This document shows positions 17,100 to 25,390 of a stretch of 64,000 nucleotides of DNA, in pieces. The notes under the pieces are model-generated. The model saw nothing but the letters and a program-made list of their open reading frames with translations, had not been told where the DNA came from and did not search any database. The translations under genes and the position numbers were made by a program. Origin of the DNA: Ovoidimarina sediminis (lineage in GTDB: Bacteria > Pseudomonadota > Alphaproteobacteria > Rhodobacterales > Rhodobacteraceae); contig NZ_JAWHTE010000006.1 of assembly GCF_032586175.1 (NCBI RefSeq), forward strand, positions 159,246-223,245, read 5' to 3'. How positions within the stretch are numbered: position 1 is the first letter of the stretch; every line of letters begins with the position of its first letter.

Positions 17100-18143
17100 T
17101 TGGTCACGATGAACGACAGGTCCGACCGCGATCGCAGCACCGTGTCGCTGGGCGTCTTCGGGGCGCGGGCGAGCCTTGGCGGGCTGAGCAATGCGGAAAT
17201 CATCGCTCTGGCGCTGTCTGCCCTGTGGCTTCTGGCCGTGACGGTGTTCTTCTTCGCCGTGGGCGGGCGTGAGGCAGATCTGCCCGCCGATCCGGTGCGG
17301 GGGCTAACGATTGCGATCGCCGTCTTCATGCCGGTGGCGCTGATCTGGGTGGCCTGCATCGCCGCGGGCAGCGCGCGGACGATGCGCGACGAGGCCGCGC
17401 GCCTGCAATCCTCGCTCGACTCGATGCGCAAGGCCTATGTGGCGCAGCAGCAGGCGGCTGGTACGTCGTTCAAGCCGTCCTTCGAGAAGAAGCTGGACGA
17501 GATCGCCGCGGCGCAGCGGCGGACAGATGACGCCATCGCTGCCTTCGCCTCGATCCGGGCGGGGGGGATCGCCGAGGCGCCCTCGGGCACCGCCGAGGAG
17601 AGCGCCGTGCCCCAGATCCTGCAGACGCAGCCCGGGCTCGACCTGGCAGATCAGCCGCCGCCGGCGACGAATGCCATCGCGATCGAGGATTTCATCACTG
17701 CGCTCAACTTTCCGGAGTCGCCCGAGGATGATGAGGGTTTCGCCGCCCTCAGGCGCGCGATGCGCGACCGGCGGATCGCCGAGCTTGTGCAGGCGAGTCA
17801 GGACATGCTGACCCTGCTGAGCCAGGAAGGCATCTATATGGACGACATGGCGCCCGACCGCGCGCGGCCCGAGCTTTGGCGGCGCTTCGCGGAGGGTGAA
17901 CGGGGCCGGACGGTGGCGGGAATCGGCGGGATCCGGGATCGTTCCGCGATCACGCTGACATCGACGCGGATGCGGCAGGATCACGTCTTCCGCGACACCG
18001 CGCATCACTTCCTGCGGAAGTTCGACCACACCTTCACGGTGTTCGAGAAGCACGCGACCGATGCCGAGATCGTGGCGCTGGCCGAGACGCGCACGGCGCG
18101 GGCCTTCATGCTTCTGGGTCGTGTGGCGGGAACGTTCGACTGA
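17100..18143 (+). CDS. Conserved hypothetical membrane protein (Rhodobacterales-type)
   Basis: Unrecognised 347-residue protein. Two hydrophobic helices (about residues 33-54 and 68-90) are followed by a heptad-rich segment (RTMRDEAARLQSSLDSMRKAYVAQQQ and on to 140), suggesting a membrane-anchored coiled coil with a cytosolic C-terminal domain. Eighteen bases after greA. A GGAGG at 17090-17094 sits five bases before TTG 17100 but fourteen before ATG 17109, so TTG is preferred, with the ATG start (three residues shorter) as alternative. The C-terminal half is helical with no catalytic motif seen. Confidence 0.75.
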   Translation: MVTMNDRSDRDRSTVSLGVFGARASLGGLSNAEIIALALSALWLLAVTVFFFAVGGREADLPADPVRGLTIAIAVFMPVALIWVACIAAGSARTMRDEAARLQSSLDSMRKAYVAQQQAAGTSFKPSFEKKLDEIAAAQRRTDDAIAAFASIRAGGIAEAPSGTAEESAVPQILQTQPGLDLADQPPPATNAIAIEDFITALNFPESPEDDEGFAALRRAMRDRRIAELVQASQDMLTLLSQEGIYMDDMAPDRARPELWRRFAEGERGRTVAGIGGIRDRSAITLTSTRMRQDHVFRDTAHHFLRKFDHTFTVFEKHATDAEIVALAETRTARAFMLLGRVAGTFD

Positions 18144-18164
18144 CGTCACCCGCCGTTCTGAGCA

Positions 18165-18962
18165 TTACCCCAAGAGACGTTCGAGCATGGCGCTGTCGGG
18201 GGTGCGCAGCTCGTCGATCACGTCGAAATGATGCCGCCCCTCGGCGATGGTCAGGGTCGATCCCGGCCAGGCCTCGCTCAGCCAGCGGGCCTGATCGAGA
18301 AAGACCGGGCGCTCCTCAGCCCCCACCCAGACATGCACCGGCACGTCGAGGGCCGGCGTGCCGAGAGCGGGGCTTTCGGCCGCCGCAGCGGCCGCGTCGA
18401 GGCGGAAATCAGCGTTCATCGATGTTTCGATCAGCGGGCGGAGATCGGAAACGGGCGAGATCGGCATCACCGTGCGGATGCGGCCCGTCACCTCGGGCGG
18501 GAGGCTGGCATCGGCCATCGCCATCCGGGAGACGAGATGCCCCCCCGCGGAATGGCCCGCCAGAGCGATCGGCCCGGCGACATAGCCCGCGATGGTGCGG
18601 ATCGCCGTCGAGATCGAGCGGGTGATATCGGCAATCCGCACCTCTGGCGCGAGCGGATAGGAGGGCATCGCGACGGCCCAGCCCCGCGCCGTGGCCCCCT
18701 GGGCGAAATGCGACCACGTGGTGCGGTGGAACCTGAGCCAGTACCCCCCGTGGACGAAGATCAAAAGCCCCTCGGGCCGCCCGGCGGGATGGAAGAGATC
18801 GAACCGCTCGCGGTCGTGATCGCCATACGCCGTGTTGAGACGGGCACGCCCGATCGCGGCCTCCGCCTCGCGAAACGTGCGGGCCTCTTCCTCCCAGCGA
18901 TCCGGGTAGGACGACCCGTCCGGAATGTGATCGACGTTGTTGTAGGCGGCATCGTTCCGCAT
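18165..18962 (-). CDS. Alpha/beta hydrolase, arylformamidase (kynurenine formamidase)-like
   Basis: A 265-residue serine hydrolase. The oxyanion motif is FVHGGYW, the nucleophile elbow is GHSAGGH, and the C-terminal acid/histidine pair is likely in VGAEERPVFLDQ and EGRHHFDVID. This set is typical of the arylformamidase-like branch that hydrolyses N-formylkynurenine or small esters. The start at 18962 has a GGAGGAG site. No other kynurenine pathway genes are nearby, so the substrate is open. Divergent from gabD with a 78-base gap. Confidence 0.78.
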   Translation of the reverse strand: MRNDAAYNNVDHIPDGSSYPDRWEEEARTFREAEAAIGRARLNTAYGDHDRERFDLFHPAGRPEGLLIFVHGGYWLRFHRTTWSHFAQGATARGWAVAMPSYPLAPEVRIADITRSISTAIRTIAGYVAGPIALAGHSAGGHLVSRMAMADASLPPEVTGRIRTVMPISPVSDLRPLIETSMNADFRLDAAAAAAESPALGTPALDVPVHVWVGAEERPVFLDQARWLSEAWPGSTLTIAEGRHHFDVIDELRTPDSAMLERLLG

Positions 18963-19040
18963 TTCTCTCCTCCCGCTGGACATCGCCTGCATGTGGGTAC
19001 ATCAAGCCCCCAAAGACAAGCCAGCCCCCCGGAGGATGCA

Positions 19041-20510
19041 ATGCTCGACGCAACGACCGATCTGCAATCGATGCTGAAAGACCCCGAACTTCTGGCGACC
19101 CGCGCCTATATGGCTGGCGACTGGGTCGATTCCGACAAGACGTTCGACGTAACCAACCCTGCCCGCGGCGACGTGATCGCCCGTGTCGCCGATATGGACC
19201 GTGCGGCCACCGCGAAGGCCATCGAGGCCTCGGACGCGGCCCAGAAATCCTGGGCCGCGCGGACGGCGAAGGACCGGGCGAACATCCTGCGCAAGTGGTA
19301 CGAGCTAATGGTCGAGCATGCCGACGACCTGGCCATCATCCTGACCGCTGAACAGGGCAAGCCGATTGCCGAGGCGAAGGGCGAGGTGATGTACGGAGCG
19401 TCGTTCATCGAGTGGTTCGCCGAAGAGGCCAAGCGCATCTATGGCGAGACGATCCCGGGCCACCAGCCCGACAAGCGCCTGATGGTGATCCGCCAGCCCA
19501 TCGGGGTGTGCGCCGCGATCACGCCCTGGAACTTCCCGAACGCGATGATTACCCGGAAGGTCGGCCCCGCGCTGGCCGCCGGTTGTGCGGTGCTCGTGCG
19601 CCCCGCCTCGCTGACGCCACTTTCGGCGCTGGCGCTTGGCGTTCTGGCCGACCGGGCCGGGCTGCCAAAAGGCGTGCTGTCCATCGTACCGTCGACCGAC
19701 AGACGCGGCATCGGGCAGGAATTCTGCGAGAACCCGCTGGTGCGGAAGCTGACCTTTACAGGCTCCACCGAAGTGGGCCGCGTTCTGCTGCGGCAGGCGG
19801 CGGACCAGGTGATGAAATGCTCGATGGAGCTTGGCGGCAACGCGCCCTTCATCGTCTTCGACGACGCCGATCTGGATGCGGCAGTGGAAGGGGCGATTGC
19901 CTGCAAATTCCGCAATAACGGGCAGACCTGCGTCTGCGCGAACCGGATCTATGTGCAGGACGGGATCTATGACGCCTTTGCCGAGCGGCTGGCCGAACGG
20001 CTGAAGGCGATGAAGGTGGGCGACGGGCTGGATGGCGCCGATCTTGGGCCACTGATCAACTCCGACGCCGTCGATAAGGTGCGCGAGCATATCGAGGATG
20101 CCACCTCGAAAGGCGGCACCGTGTTCTATGGCGGCAATGCGCATGACCTGGGCGGGCTGTTCTTCGAACCGACCATCGTGACCGGCGCGACGCAGGAGAT
20201 GGCGGTGGCGACCGACGAAACCTTCGGCCCGCTTGCGCCGCTGTTCCGATTCAAGGACGAGGACGAGGTGATCGCGATGGCGAATGACACGATCTTCGGC
20301 CTTGCCTCGTACTTCTATGCCAAGGATCTGAGCCGGGTGTACAAGGTGGCCGAGGCGCTGGAATACGGCATCGTCGGCGTGAACACCGGCATCATCTCGA
20401 CCGAGGTGGCGCCGTTCGGCGGCGTGAAGCAATCCGGGCTCGGCCGCGAAGGCTCGCAACACGGGATCGAGGATTACCTCGAGATGAAGTACATCTGCAT
20501 GAGCGTCTGA
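19041..20510 (+). CDS. gabD: Succinate-semialdehyde dehydrogenase (NAD(P)+)
   Basis: Oxidises succinic semialdehyde to succinate, the exit of GABA and putrescine degradation into the TCA cycle; 489 residues, cytosolic. Aldehyde dehydrogenase marks: ITPWNFPNAMI, FTGSTEVGR, catalytic glutamate MELGGNAPF, catalytic cysteine NNGQTCVCANR, and the C-terminal EVAPFGGVKQSGLGREGS; the whole follows GabD closely. Odd point: the cofactor-site VLKPAS lysine of GabD is arginine here (VLVRPAS). GGAGG at 19031 supports the start. A strong terminator follows. It could complete the route begun by the aminotransferase at 8.4 kb, though the genes are 9 kb apart. Confidence 0.93.
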   Translation: MLDATTDLQSMLKDPELLATRAYMAGDWVDSDKTFDVTNPARGDVIARVADMDRAATAKAIEASDAAQKSWAARTAKDRANILRKWYELMVEHADDLAIILTAEQGKPIAEAKGEVMYGASFIEWFAEEAKRIYGETIPGHQPDKRLMVIRQPIGVCAAITPWNFPNAMITRKVGPALAAGCAVLVRPASLTPLSALALGVLADRAGLPKGVLSIVPSTDRRGIGQEFCENPLVRKLTFTGSTEVGRVLLRQAADQVMKCSMELGGNAPFIVFDDADLDAAVEGAIACKFRNNGQTCVCANRIYVQDGIYDAFAERLAERLKAMKVGDGLDGADLGPLINSDAVDKVREHIEDATSKGGTVFYGGNAHDLGGLFFEPTIVTGATQEMAVATDETFGPLAPLFRFKDEDEVIAMANDTIFGLASYFYAKDLSRVYKVAEALEYGIVGVNTGIISTEVAPFGGVKQSGLGREGSQHGIEDYLEMKYICMSV

Positions 20511-20530
20511 GCAGACCGCCAGAATACGGA

Positions 20531-20565
20531 AAGCGCCGTTCCCGATGGGAGCGGCGCTTTTTTTT
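20531..20565 (+). terminator. Intrinsic terminator after gabD
   Basis: A 13-base stem (AAGCGCCGTTCCC with GGGAGCGGCGCTT, one G-T pair, loop GAT) runs straight into eight T residues at 20558-20565. Confidence 0.93.
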
Positions 20566-20613
20566 CGCCCGCGCACCAAGGATTGCCCGTGGGGCTGCGT
20601 CTCATAGACTGTG

Positions 20614-21156
20614 ATGCGTATGGAGTGTGGTGATCTCGACCTCGCGATGGCGGCGGCCCGGGGCGACCGGGCGGCCTTCGCGTCGCTTGTCGAACGGCAC
20701 TATGACCGGGTGTTCCGCCTGGCCTTCCGCCTGACCGGGCGGCGCGATGCGGCGGAGGATCTGACGCAGGATATCTGCGCCGCGCTGCCCGCGAAGCTTC
20801 GGGGGTTTCAGGGGCAGGCGCGGTTCACCACGTGGCTTTACCGCGTCGTCGTGAATGCCGCCCATGACCGGCGCAGGCGCGGGGCGGCGCATGCCCGCGC
20901 CGCCGATGGCTGGGGCGACTGGGAGATGGACCGGCGCGCGGCGGATGCCGAGGCGGATGCGGAGCTTGCCTGGCTGAGGGACGCGATGCGCGCTCTGCCG
21001 GAGGATTTGCGTGACACCCTTGCGCTGATACTCGACGCGGAGATGACGCAAGGGGCGGCGGCGGAGGTTCTGGGGATTTCCGAAGGCACGGTGGCCTGGC
21101 GCATGTCGGAGGTGAAGAAGCGGCTGCGCGCGATGAATGAGGAGCATTCGCAATGA
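20614..21156 (+). CDS. ECF-type RNA polymerase sigma factor
   Basis: About 180 residues with only sigma regions 2 and 4. Region 2 is at about 15-85 (FASLVERHYDRVFRLAFRLTGRRDAAEDLTQDI, FTTWLYRVVVNAAHDRRRR) and region 4 at about 120-175 (LPEDLRDTLALILDAEMTQGAAAEVLGISEGTVAWRMSEVKKRL). GTG 20611, ATG 20614 and ATG 20620 are possible starts; none has a good ribosome site, so leaderless translation is conceivable. It overlaps the next gene by four bases; that VWA protein may act as its membrane regulator. The target promoter is unknown. Confidence 0.9.
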   Translation: MRMECGDLDLAMAAARGDRAAFASLVERHYDRVFRLAFRLTGRRDAAEDLTQDICAALPAKLRGFQGQARFTTWLYRVVVNAAHDRRRRGAAHARAADGWGDWEMDRRAADAEADAELAWLRDAMRALPEDLRDTLALILDAEMTQGAAAEVLGISEGTVAWRMSEVKKRLRAMNEEHSQ

Positions 21157-23162
21157 GCGACGAACTGGACCGCCTGGCCCGGGCCATGGACGCCGCGACG
21201 CCCGAGCCGGATGCGGAGGCGCGGAAGGCAGCGCTGCGGCTGGCACAGGAAAATTTCGACCGTCACCAAGAAACCAGCACCGGGGCGCGTCCCACTTCCG
21301 AGCGCGCCGGAGGGGCGCGCATCGTCAAGGGAGTGCTTGAGATGCTGGACCGGATCGGACTGAAGGGGGCGCTGGTGGCCTCGACAGGTGTGGCCGTGGT
21401 GGCCGCGGTTTGGGTGTCGCAGAACGCGCCGCTGGTGATGCCGGGCGAGATTGTGGTGACGGAGGCCGTGGAGGTCGATCGGGTAGAGGGCGCCGGGGCG
21501 CGGGCGCGCGATGAGGCGGAGCTGACGGATGAGAACTTCGCGCGCGGGGAGCTTCAGACGCTGGCCCCGACGGCCAGTGACGACGATATCGTCGTCGAGG
21601 CCGAGCCGGTGATGGAGGAAGCCGCGCCGATGCAGCCGACGGCAAAGGTGCAGTCGGCGGAGCGGCGGGCGATCGCCGCCGATCAGAGTTCCGGGCTCGC
21701 CGCCCCGCAGTCGATGATTGCGCCGTCGGTGTCGGACAGCATCGTCATCATGCCCGAGGCCGACACCGAAGCCTATGCCAACGCCCCGGAGAACGATCTG
21801 AAGATCGTGACCGAAACCCCGGTTTCGACCTTCTCGATCGACGTGGATACGGCCTCCTACGGTGTCGTCCGCTCCTCGTTGAACCGTGGCCAGCTTCCGC
21901 CGCGCGAGGCCGTGCGGGTGGAGGAGATGATCAATTACTTCCCCTACACCTACCCTGCCCCGGACGGCGAACATCCCTTTCGCCCGACCGTGACGGTGAT
22001 CCCGAACCCCTGGAACGCAGGCACCGAGCTTTTGCATATCGGGATCCAGGGCGAGCTTCCGGCGGTTGAGAATCGCCCGCCCCTGAACCTTGTCTTCCTG
22101 ATCGACACGTCAGGGTCGATGCAGGATGCCACGAAGCTGCCGCTTCTGAAGCAATCGTTCCGGATGATGCTGGGCGAGCTTCGGCCAGAGGATAAGGTGG
22201 CGATCGTGACCTACGCGGGCAGCGCGGGCCGGGTGCTGGATCCGACCCCGGCGGGCGAGCGCGCGGTGATCGAAGCCGCGCTTGACCGGCTGGAAGCGGG
22301 AGGCTCGACCGCCGGGCAGGCCGGCCTGCAGCAGGCCTATGCCACCGCCGCCGAAATGGCGGATGACGGCGAGGTGACGCGCGTGATCCTCGCGACCGAC
22401 GGGGATTTCAACGTCGGGCTGTCGGACCCGGAGGCTTTGCAGGATTACATCGCGGACCATCGCGACAGCGGCACCTACCTGTCAGTTCTGGGCTTCGGGC
22501 GCGGCAACCTCGACGATGCAACGATGCAGGCGCTGGCGCAGAACGGAAACGGCACGGCGGCCTATATCGACACGCTGTCGGAGGCGCGGAAGGTGCTGGT
22601 CGACCAGCTGACCGGCGCGCTGTTCCCCATTGCGAATGACGTGAAGATCCAGGTCGAATTCAACCCCGCCGCCGTCGCTGAATACCGGCTGATCGGATAC
22701 GAGACCCGCGCACTCCGGCGCGAGGATTTCAACAACGACGCGGTGGATGCGGGCGAGATCGGGGCGGGCCACCAGGTGACGGCGATCTACGAGATCGCGC
22801 GCGTGGGTTCGGACGGTGTGCGCACCGATCCCCTGCGCTACGGGGCGGCACCCGACCTGACGGGGCGCGCGGCGGAGCTTGGTTATCTGAAGATGCGCTT
22901 CAAGGCACCCGGGGAGGATGCGAGCACGCTGATCGAAACGCCGATCCCGACCCGCACGAACAGCGAGGTGAACCCCGAGATCGCATTCTCGGCCGCCATC
23001 GCGGGCTTCGCCCAGCTTCTGAGGGGAAGCGCCTATCTGGGCGACTGGGGCTATGACGACGCGATCGCACTGGCGACGGGCGCGCGGGGGGCCGACCCGT
23101 TCGGCTACCGCACCGAGGCGATTTCGCTGATGCGGCTGGCGGAGACGATGGACCGGCGCTGA
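21153..23162 (+). CDS. Membrane VWA-domain protein (YfbK-like), coupled to ECF sigma factor
   Basis: 669 residues. Residues 1-60 are a charged cytosolic segment, 69-88 a single membrane helix, then an acidic/proline linker. A YfbK-type N-terminal domain (FSIDVDTASYGVVRSSLNRGQLPPR) follows. The von Willebrand A domain has a complete MIDAS (FLIDTSGSM, Asp at 318; threonine/aspartate further on in ATDGDFNVG). A C-terminal domain of the DUF3520 type (EIARVGSDGVRTDPLRYG) ends the protein. The short cytosolic N-terminus before one helix, in a gene overlapping an ECF sigma gene, has the layout of an anti-sigma factor with an extracytoplasmic sensor. That function is inferred. Confidence 0.85.
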   Translation: MSDELDRLARAMDAATPEPDAEARKAALRLAQENFDRHQETSTGARPTSERAGGARIVKGVLEMLDRIGLKGALVASTGVAVVAAVWVSQNAPLVMPGEIVVTEAVEVDRVEGAGARARDEAELTDENFARGELQTLAPTASDDDIVVEAEPVMEEAAPMQPTAKVQSAERRAIAADQSSGLAAPQSMIAPSVSDSIVIMPEADTEAYANAPENDLKIVTETPVSTFSIDVDTASYGVVRSSLNRGQLPPREAVRVEEMINYFPYTYPAPDGEHPFRPTVTVIPNPWNAGTELLHIGIQGELPAVENRPPLNLVFLIDTSGSMQDATKLPLLKQSFRMMLGELRPEDKVAIVTYAGSAGRVLDPTPAGERAVIEAALDRLEAGGSTAGQAGLQQAYATAAEMADDGEVTRVILATDGDFNVGLSDPEALQDYIADHRDSGTYLSVLGFGRGNLDDATMQALAQNGNGTAAYIDTLSEARKVLVDQLTGALFPIANDVKIQVEFNPAAVAEYRLIGYETRALRREDFNNDAVDAGEIGAGHQVTAIYEIARVGSDGVRTDPLRYGAAPDLTGRAAELGYLKMRFKAPGEDASTLIETPIPTRTNSEVNPEIAFSAAIAGFAQLLRGSAYLGDWGYDDAIALATGARGADPFGYRTEAISLMRLAETMDRR

Positions 23163-23182
23163 CCTATAGGCAGGCAGGTAAT

Positions 23183-23216
23183 AAAAACGCCCGGGCGCAG
23201 GCACCGCCCGGGCGTT
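23183..23216 (-). terminator. Terminator between VWA gene and hsp20
   Basis: Perfect 12-base stem AACGCCCGGGCG (23186-23197) with 23205-23216, loop CAGGCAC. The T-run (TTTTT, 23183-23187) follows on the minus strand, so it mainly ends hsp20 transcription; on the plus strand only two T residues follow. Confidence 0.85.
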
Positions 23217-23235
23217 CCATTGGGATCAGTCTGGC

Positions 23236-23703
23236 TTACGAGGACTTTTCGGTCTCGATTGCCGTCGCGTCGACCGTATCGCCGGAAGCGATTTCGATCC
23301 GGCGGGGTTTCAGCGCCTCGGGCACTTCGCGCACCAGATCGATGTTCAGCATGCCGTTCACATGGCTCGCGCCGGTGACGCGCACGTGATCGGCCAGCGT
23401 GAAGCGGCGTTCGAACGCGCGGTTGGCGATGCCGCGGTGAAGATAGGTCTTGCCCTCTTCCTCTGCCGATTTCCGCGCTGAGACGATAAGCGCGTTTTCG
23501 CGGAGTTCGACCGACAGATCCTCGTCGGTGAAACCGGCCACGGCGATGGTGATACGCCAGGCGTCGTCAGCGGTCTTTTCGATATTGTAGGGCGGGTAGG
23601 ATTGGGTTGTGCCGGTATCGGCAAGCACCCGGTCCATCAGGTCGGCGATCTGATCGAAGCCGACGGTTGCACGGTAAAGCGGTGCAAGATCAAAGGTTCG
23701 CAT
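23236..23703 (-). CDS. Small heat-shock protein, Hsp20 family
   Basis: ATP-independent holdase chaperone of 155 residues, IbpA-like. N-terminus MRTFDLAPLYRATVGFDQI followed by PPYNIEKTADDAWRITIAVAGF opens the alpha-crystallin domain, with the conserved GIANRAFERRFTLADHV strand, the NGMLNIDL segment and the C-terminal I-x-I-type tail (RRIEIAS). Start at 23703 has GGAGG; the longer frame to 23772 is rejected. An RpoH-like promoter lies about 106-134 bases upstream, consistent with heat or oxidative stress control. Confidence 0.93.
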   Translation of the reverse strand: MRTFDLAPLYRATVGFDQIADLMDRVLADTGTTQSYPPYNIEKTADDAWRITIAVAGFTDEDLSVELRENALIVSARKSAEEEGKTYLHRGIANRAFERRFTLADHVRVTGASHVNGMLNIDLVREVPEALKPRRIEIASGDTVDATAIETEKSS

Positions 23704-23808
23704 ATGGGTTATCCTCCATTGAGCGACAACATGTGACGCGGCCTCCGAAACGCCGGACAACCGCGATTTCAACAGGATCGGGCCCGAATCCGGCGCCCGA
23801 CAGGGATT

Positions 23809-23837
23809 AGGTAGGAAGCGCTTCCGGGGCGTTCAAG
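23809..23837 (-). promoter_or_regulatory. RpoH-type promoter for hsp20
   Basis: Read on the minus strand, CTTGAA (23837-23832) and CCTACCT (23815-23809) fit the alphaproteobacterial heat-shock consensus CTTG-N17/18-CYTATNT with 18 bases after CTTG and one mismatch. This would give a leader of roughly 100 bases. In it, ATCCT (23778-23774) could pair with AGGAT (23715-23711) over the ribosome site, a weak hint of thermosensing. Confidence 0.65.
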
Positions 23838-23843
23838 GGGGGA

Positions 23844-24536
23844 TCAGAACCCCGAAATGGCGCGCAGCTGGCCGACACGGGCAGAGACTTGTATCGCGAA
23901 AGCATAGGGTTGGCGCCCTTCTGACGTCGCGGCGACCATGATCCCCACGAGTTCGAGCCCGTCGGGTGTCTTTCGCACCGCCGCCCCGCCGGATTCCCCC
24001 GGCACGGCCCGGCAGAGAAGCCGCATGGCGGCCCGCCGGGCGGTTTCGGTCGCGCAGCGGCGTTCGCGTGCGCGTTCGCCCCGCCCACCGGGATAGGTGG
24101 CGACGATCAGCGGTTCGCCGTTTTCCGACGGCCCGCCGATGGGGAGCGGGCGCGCCACATCGGCCGGGATCGGCGCGGCGAGGCGGAGGAAGGCAATATC
24201 GGTGCCGTTGAGCGCACCGCCCTGATCGGACGCCCCGAGGTAAAGCGGGTGCACGCTTTTCTCCGCGGCCGGCAGCTCGGTCGCCGGGTGCCCGGGATAG
24301 GCGCCCGTCCGGAACAGGATTTCGTGGGTTCCGCCTTCGGCGGGCAGTGTTCGCCCGGCCACACAATGGGCCGCGGTCAGCACCAGATCCGGGGCGACCA
24401 GGACGCCGCTGCAATCGGCCTTTCCGCCCCGCACCAGGACGCCCACACCGGCCATAGGCGGTGGCGGGGCCCCTTGAGCGGCCAGAAGCCCCGCGGAGAG
24501 AAGTACGGCAAGAGCCGAGACAAACAATCGCTGCAT
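23844..24536 (-). CDS. Exported trypsin-like serine protease (short paralogue)
   Basis: 230 residues with a Sec signal peptide (MQRLFVSALAVLLSAGLLAAQ). The catalytic triad of the S1 fold is complete: His57 in LTAAHC, Asp113 in GTDIAFLRL and Ser182 in VPGESGGAA. No propeptide or extra domain. The start was chosen at the signal peptide; 119 upstream in-frame codons overlap the next gene and are low-quality. Third of three tandem protease genes on this strand, 47 bases after its neighbour. It lacks the C-terminal R-P tail of the other two. Confidence 0.85.
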   Translation of the reverse strand: MQRLFVSALAVLLSAGLLAAQGAPPPPMAGVGVLVRGGKADCSGVLVAPDLVLTAAHCVAGRTLPAEGGTHEILFRTGAYPGHPATELPAAEKSVHPLYLGASDQGGALNGTDIAFLRLAAPIPADVARPLPIGGPSENGEPLIVATYPGGRGERARERRCATETARRAAMRLLCRAVPGESGGAAVRKTPDGLELVGIMVAATSEGRQPYAFAIQVSARVGQLRAISGF

Positions 24537-24583
24537 CAAGGAAGCTTGCGGGCTGGGCGCGGCCTGCGTCAAGCCGCAGGGGT

Positions 24584-25390
24584 TCAGGGCCGCACGAACC
24601 GGGCAGAGCCCGCGTTCCGCGCCTCTGCCCCCCCGATCCGGCGGGCTTCCGGCAACGCCTTGTCGGGCCAGACGCCCTCGCCTGTCCGGAAGGCGCGTTC
24701 GAGCCGGGCGATTGCGCCCGGAAGCTCTGCCCCGAACACCGCTTGCTGCCCCTGGTATGGACCGCCACCGGAGATCAGCGAGATGATGCGGGGAGACCGC
24801 CCCGACGTGTCGAAGATCGGGCCGCCCGAGGAGCCCGCGATGCCCGTGCAGTCGAAGACCAGAACCCCGCTGCCTTTCGCGACGATGCGGCATCCGGCCT
24901 CGCGCGAGGCCGTGTTCTCGCGACCATGACCGTAGGAGATGGCCGTGACCTGCGCCCCCTGCCCCGGCGCGGCGGACACCCTGTAGGGGCTGGCCGTGGT
25001 GGCTGGGATCGGCTCTGCCAGTTCGAGAAGCGCGATGTCGGAGGTGAGGTAGCGGACGATATCCTCGTCGTCCGGCTTGAACTCCGGCAGCACCGCCGCG
25101 CGGGCCACGAAGGCCGAGGCGATCGTTTCACCATCGCGGTAGCCTGCGTGAAACACGATTTCGGTCGGATCGAGGCGGTCGCCGGTTTCCGGATCGAACA
25201 CGCAATGGGCGGCCGTGAGCACACGAAGCGGCGCGATCAGGGCCCCGCTGCAGGCGCCGCGCTCGCCGATCTGGAGGCGCCCGACGGCTTCCCATCCGAG
25301 GATGTCGGACCGGTCGGTCAGCGCCTCGGGCCCCCGCGCTTCGGCGGGAGAGAGGCCGAGCGCGAGCGCAAGGCCCGCGAGTAGCCGCAT
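24584..25390 (-). CDS. Exported trypsin-like serine protease
   Basis: 268 residues, signal peptide MRLLAGLALALGLSPAEA, then an S1 protease with His62 (LTAAHC), Asp118 (TSDIALLEL) and Ser188 (GSSGGPIF). It shares the segment GWEAVGRL-x-IG before the first cysteine, and a C-terminal ARFVRP tail, with the gene upstream, so the two are tandem duplicates. Start and stop of the pair overlap (TGATG). Substrate unknown; the periplasm or outside is the likely location. Confidence 0.85.
   Translation of the reverse strand: MRLLAGLALALGLSPAEARGPEALTDRSDILGWEAVGRLQIGERGACSGALIAPLRVLTAAHCVFDPETGDRLDPTEIVFHAGYRDGETIASAFVARAAVLPEFKPDDEDIVRYLTSDIALLELAEPIPATTASPYRVSAAPGQGAQVTAISYGHGRENTASREAGCRIVAKGSGVLVFDCTGIAGSSGGPIFDTSGRSPRIISLISGGGPYQGQQAVFGAELPGAIARLERAFRTGEGVWPDKALPEARRIGGAEARNAGSARFVRP

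Noticed and set aside
23807..24088. 93-codon minus-strand frame overlapping the short protease gene and the hsp20 promoter
   Set aside because: Different frame of a gene with an intact catalytic triad; no start signal.
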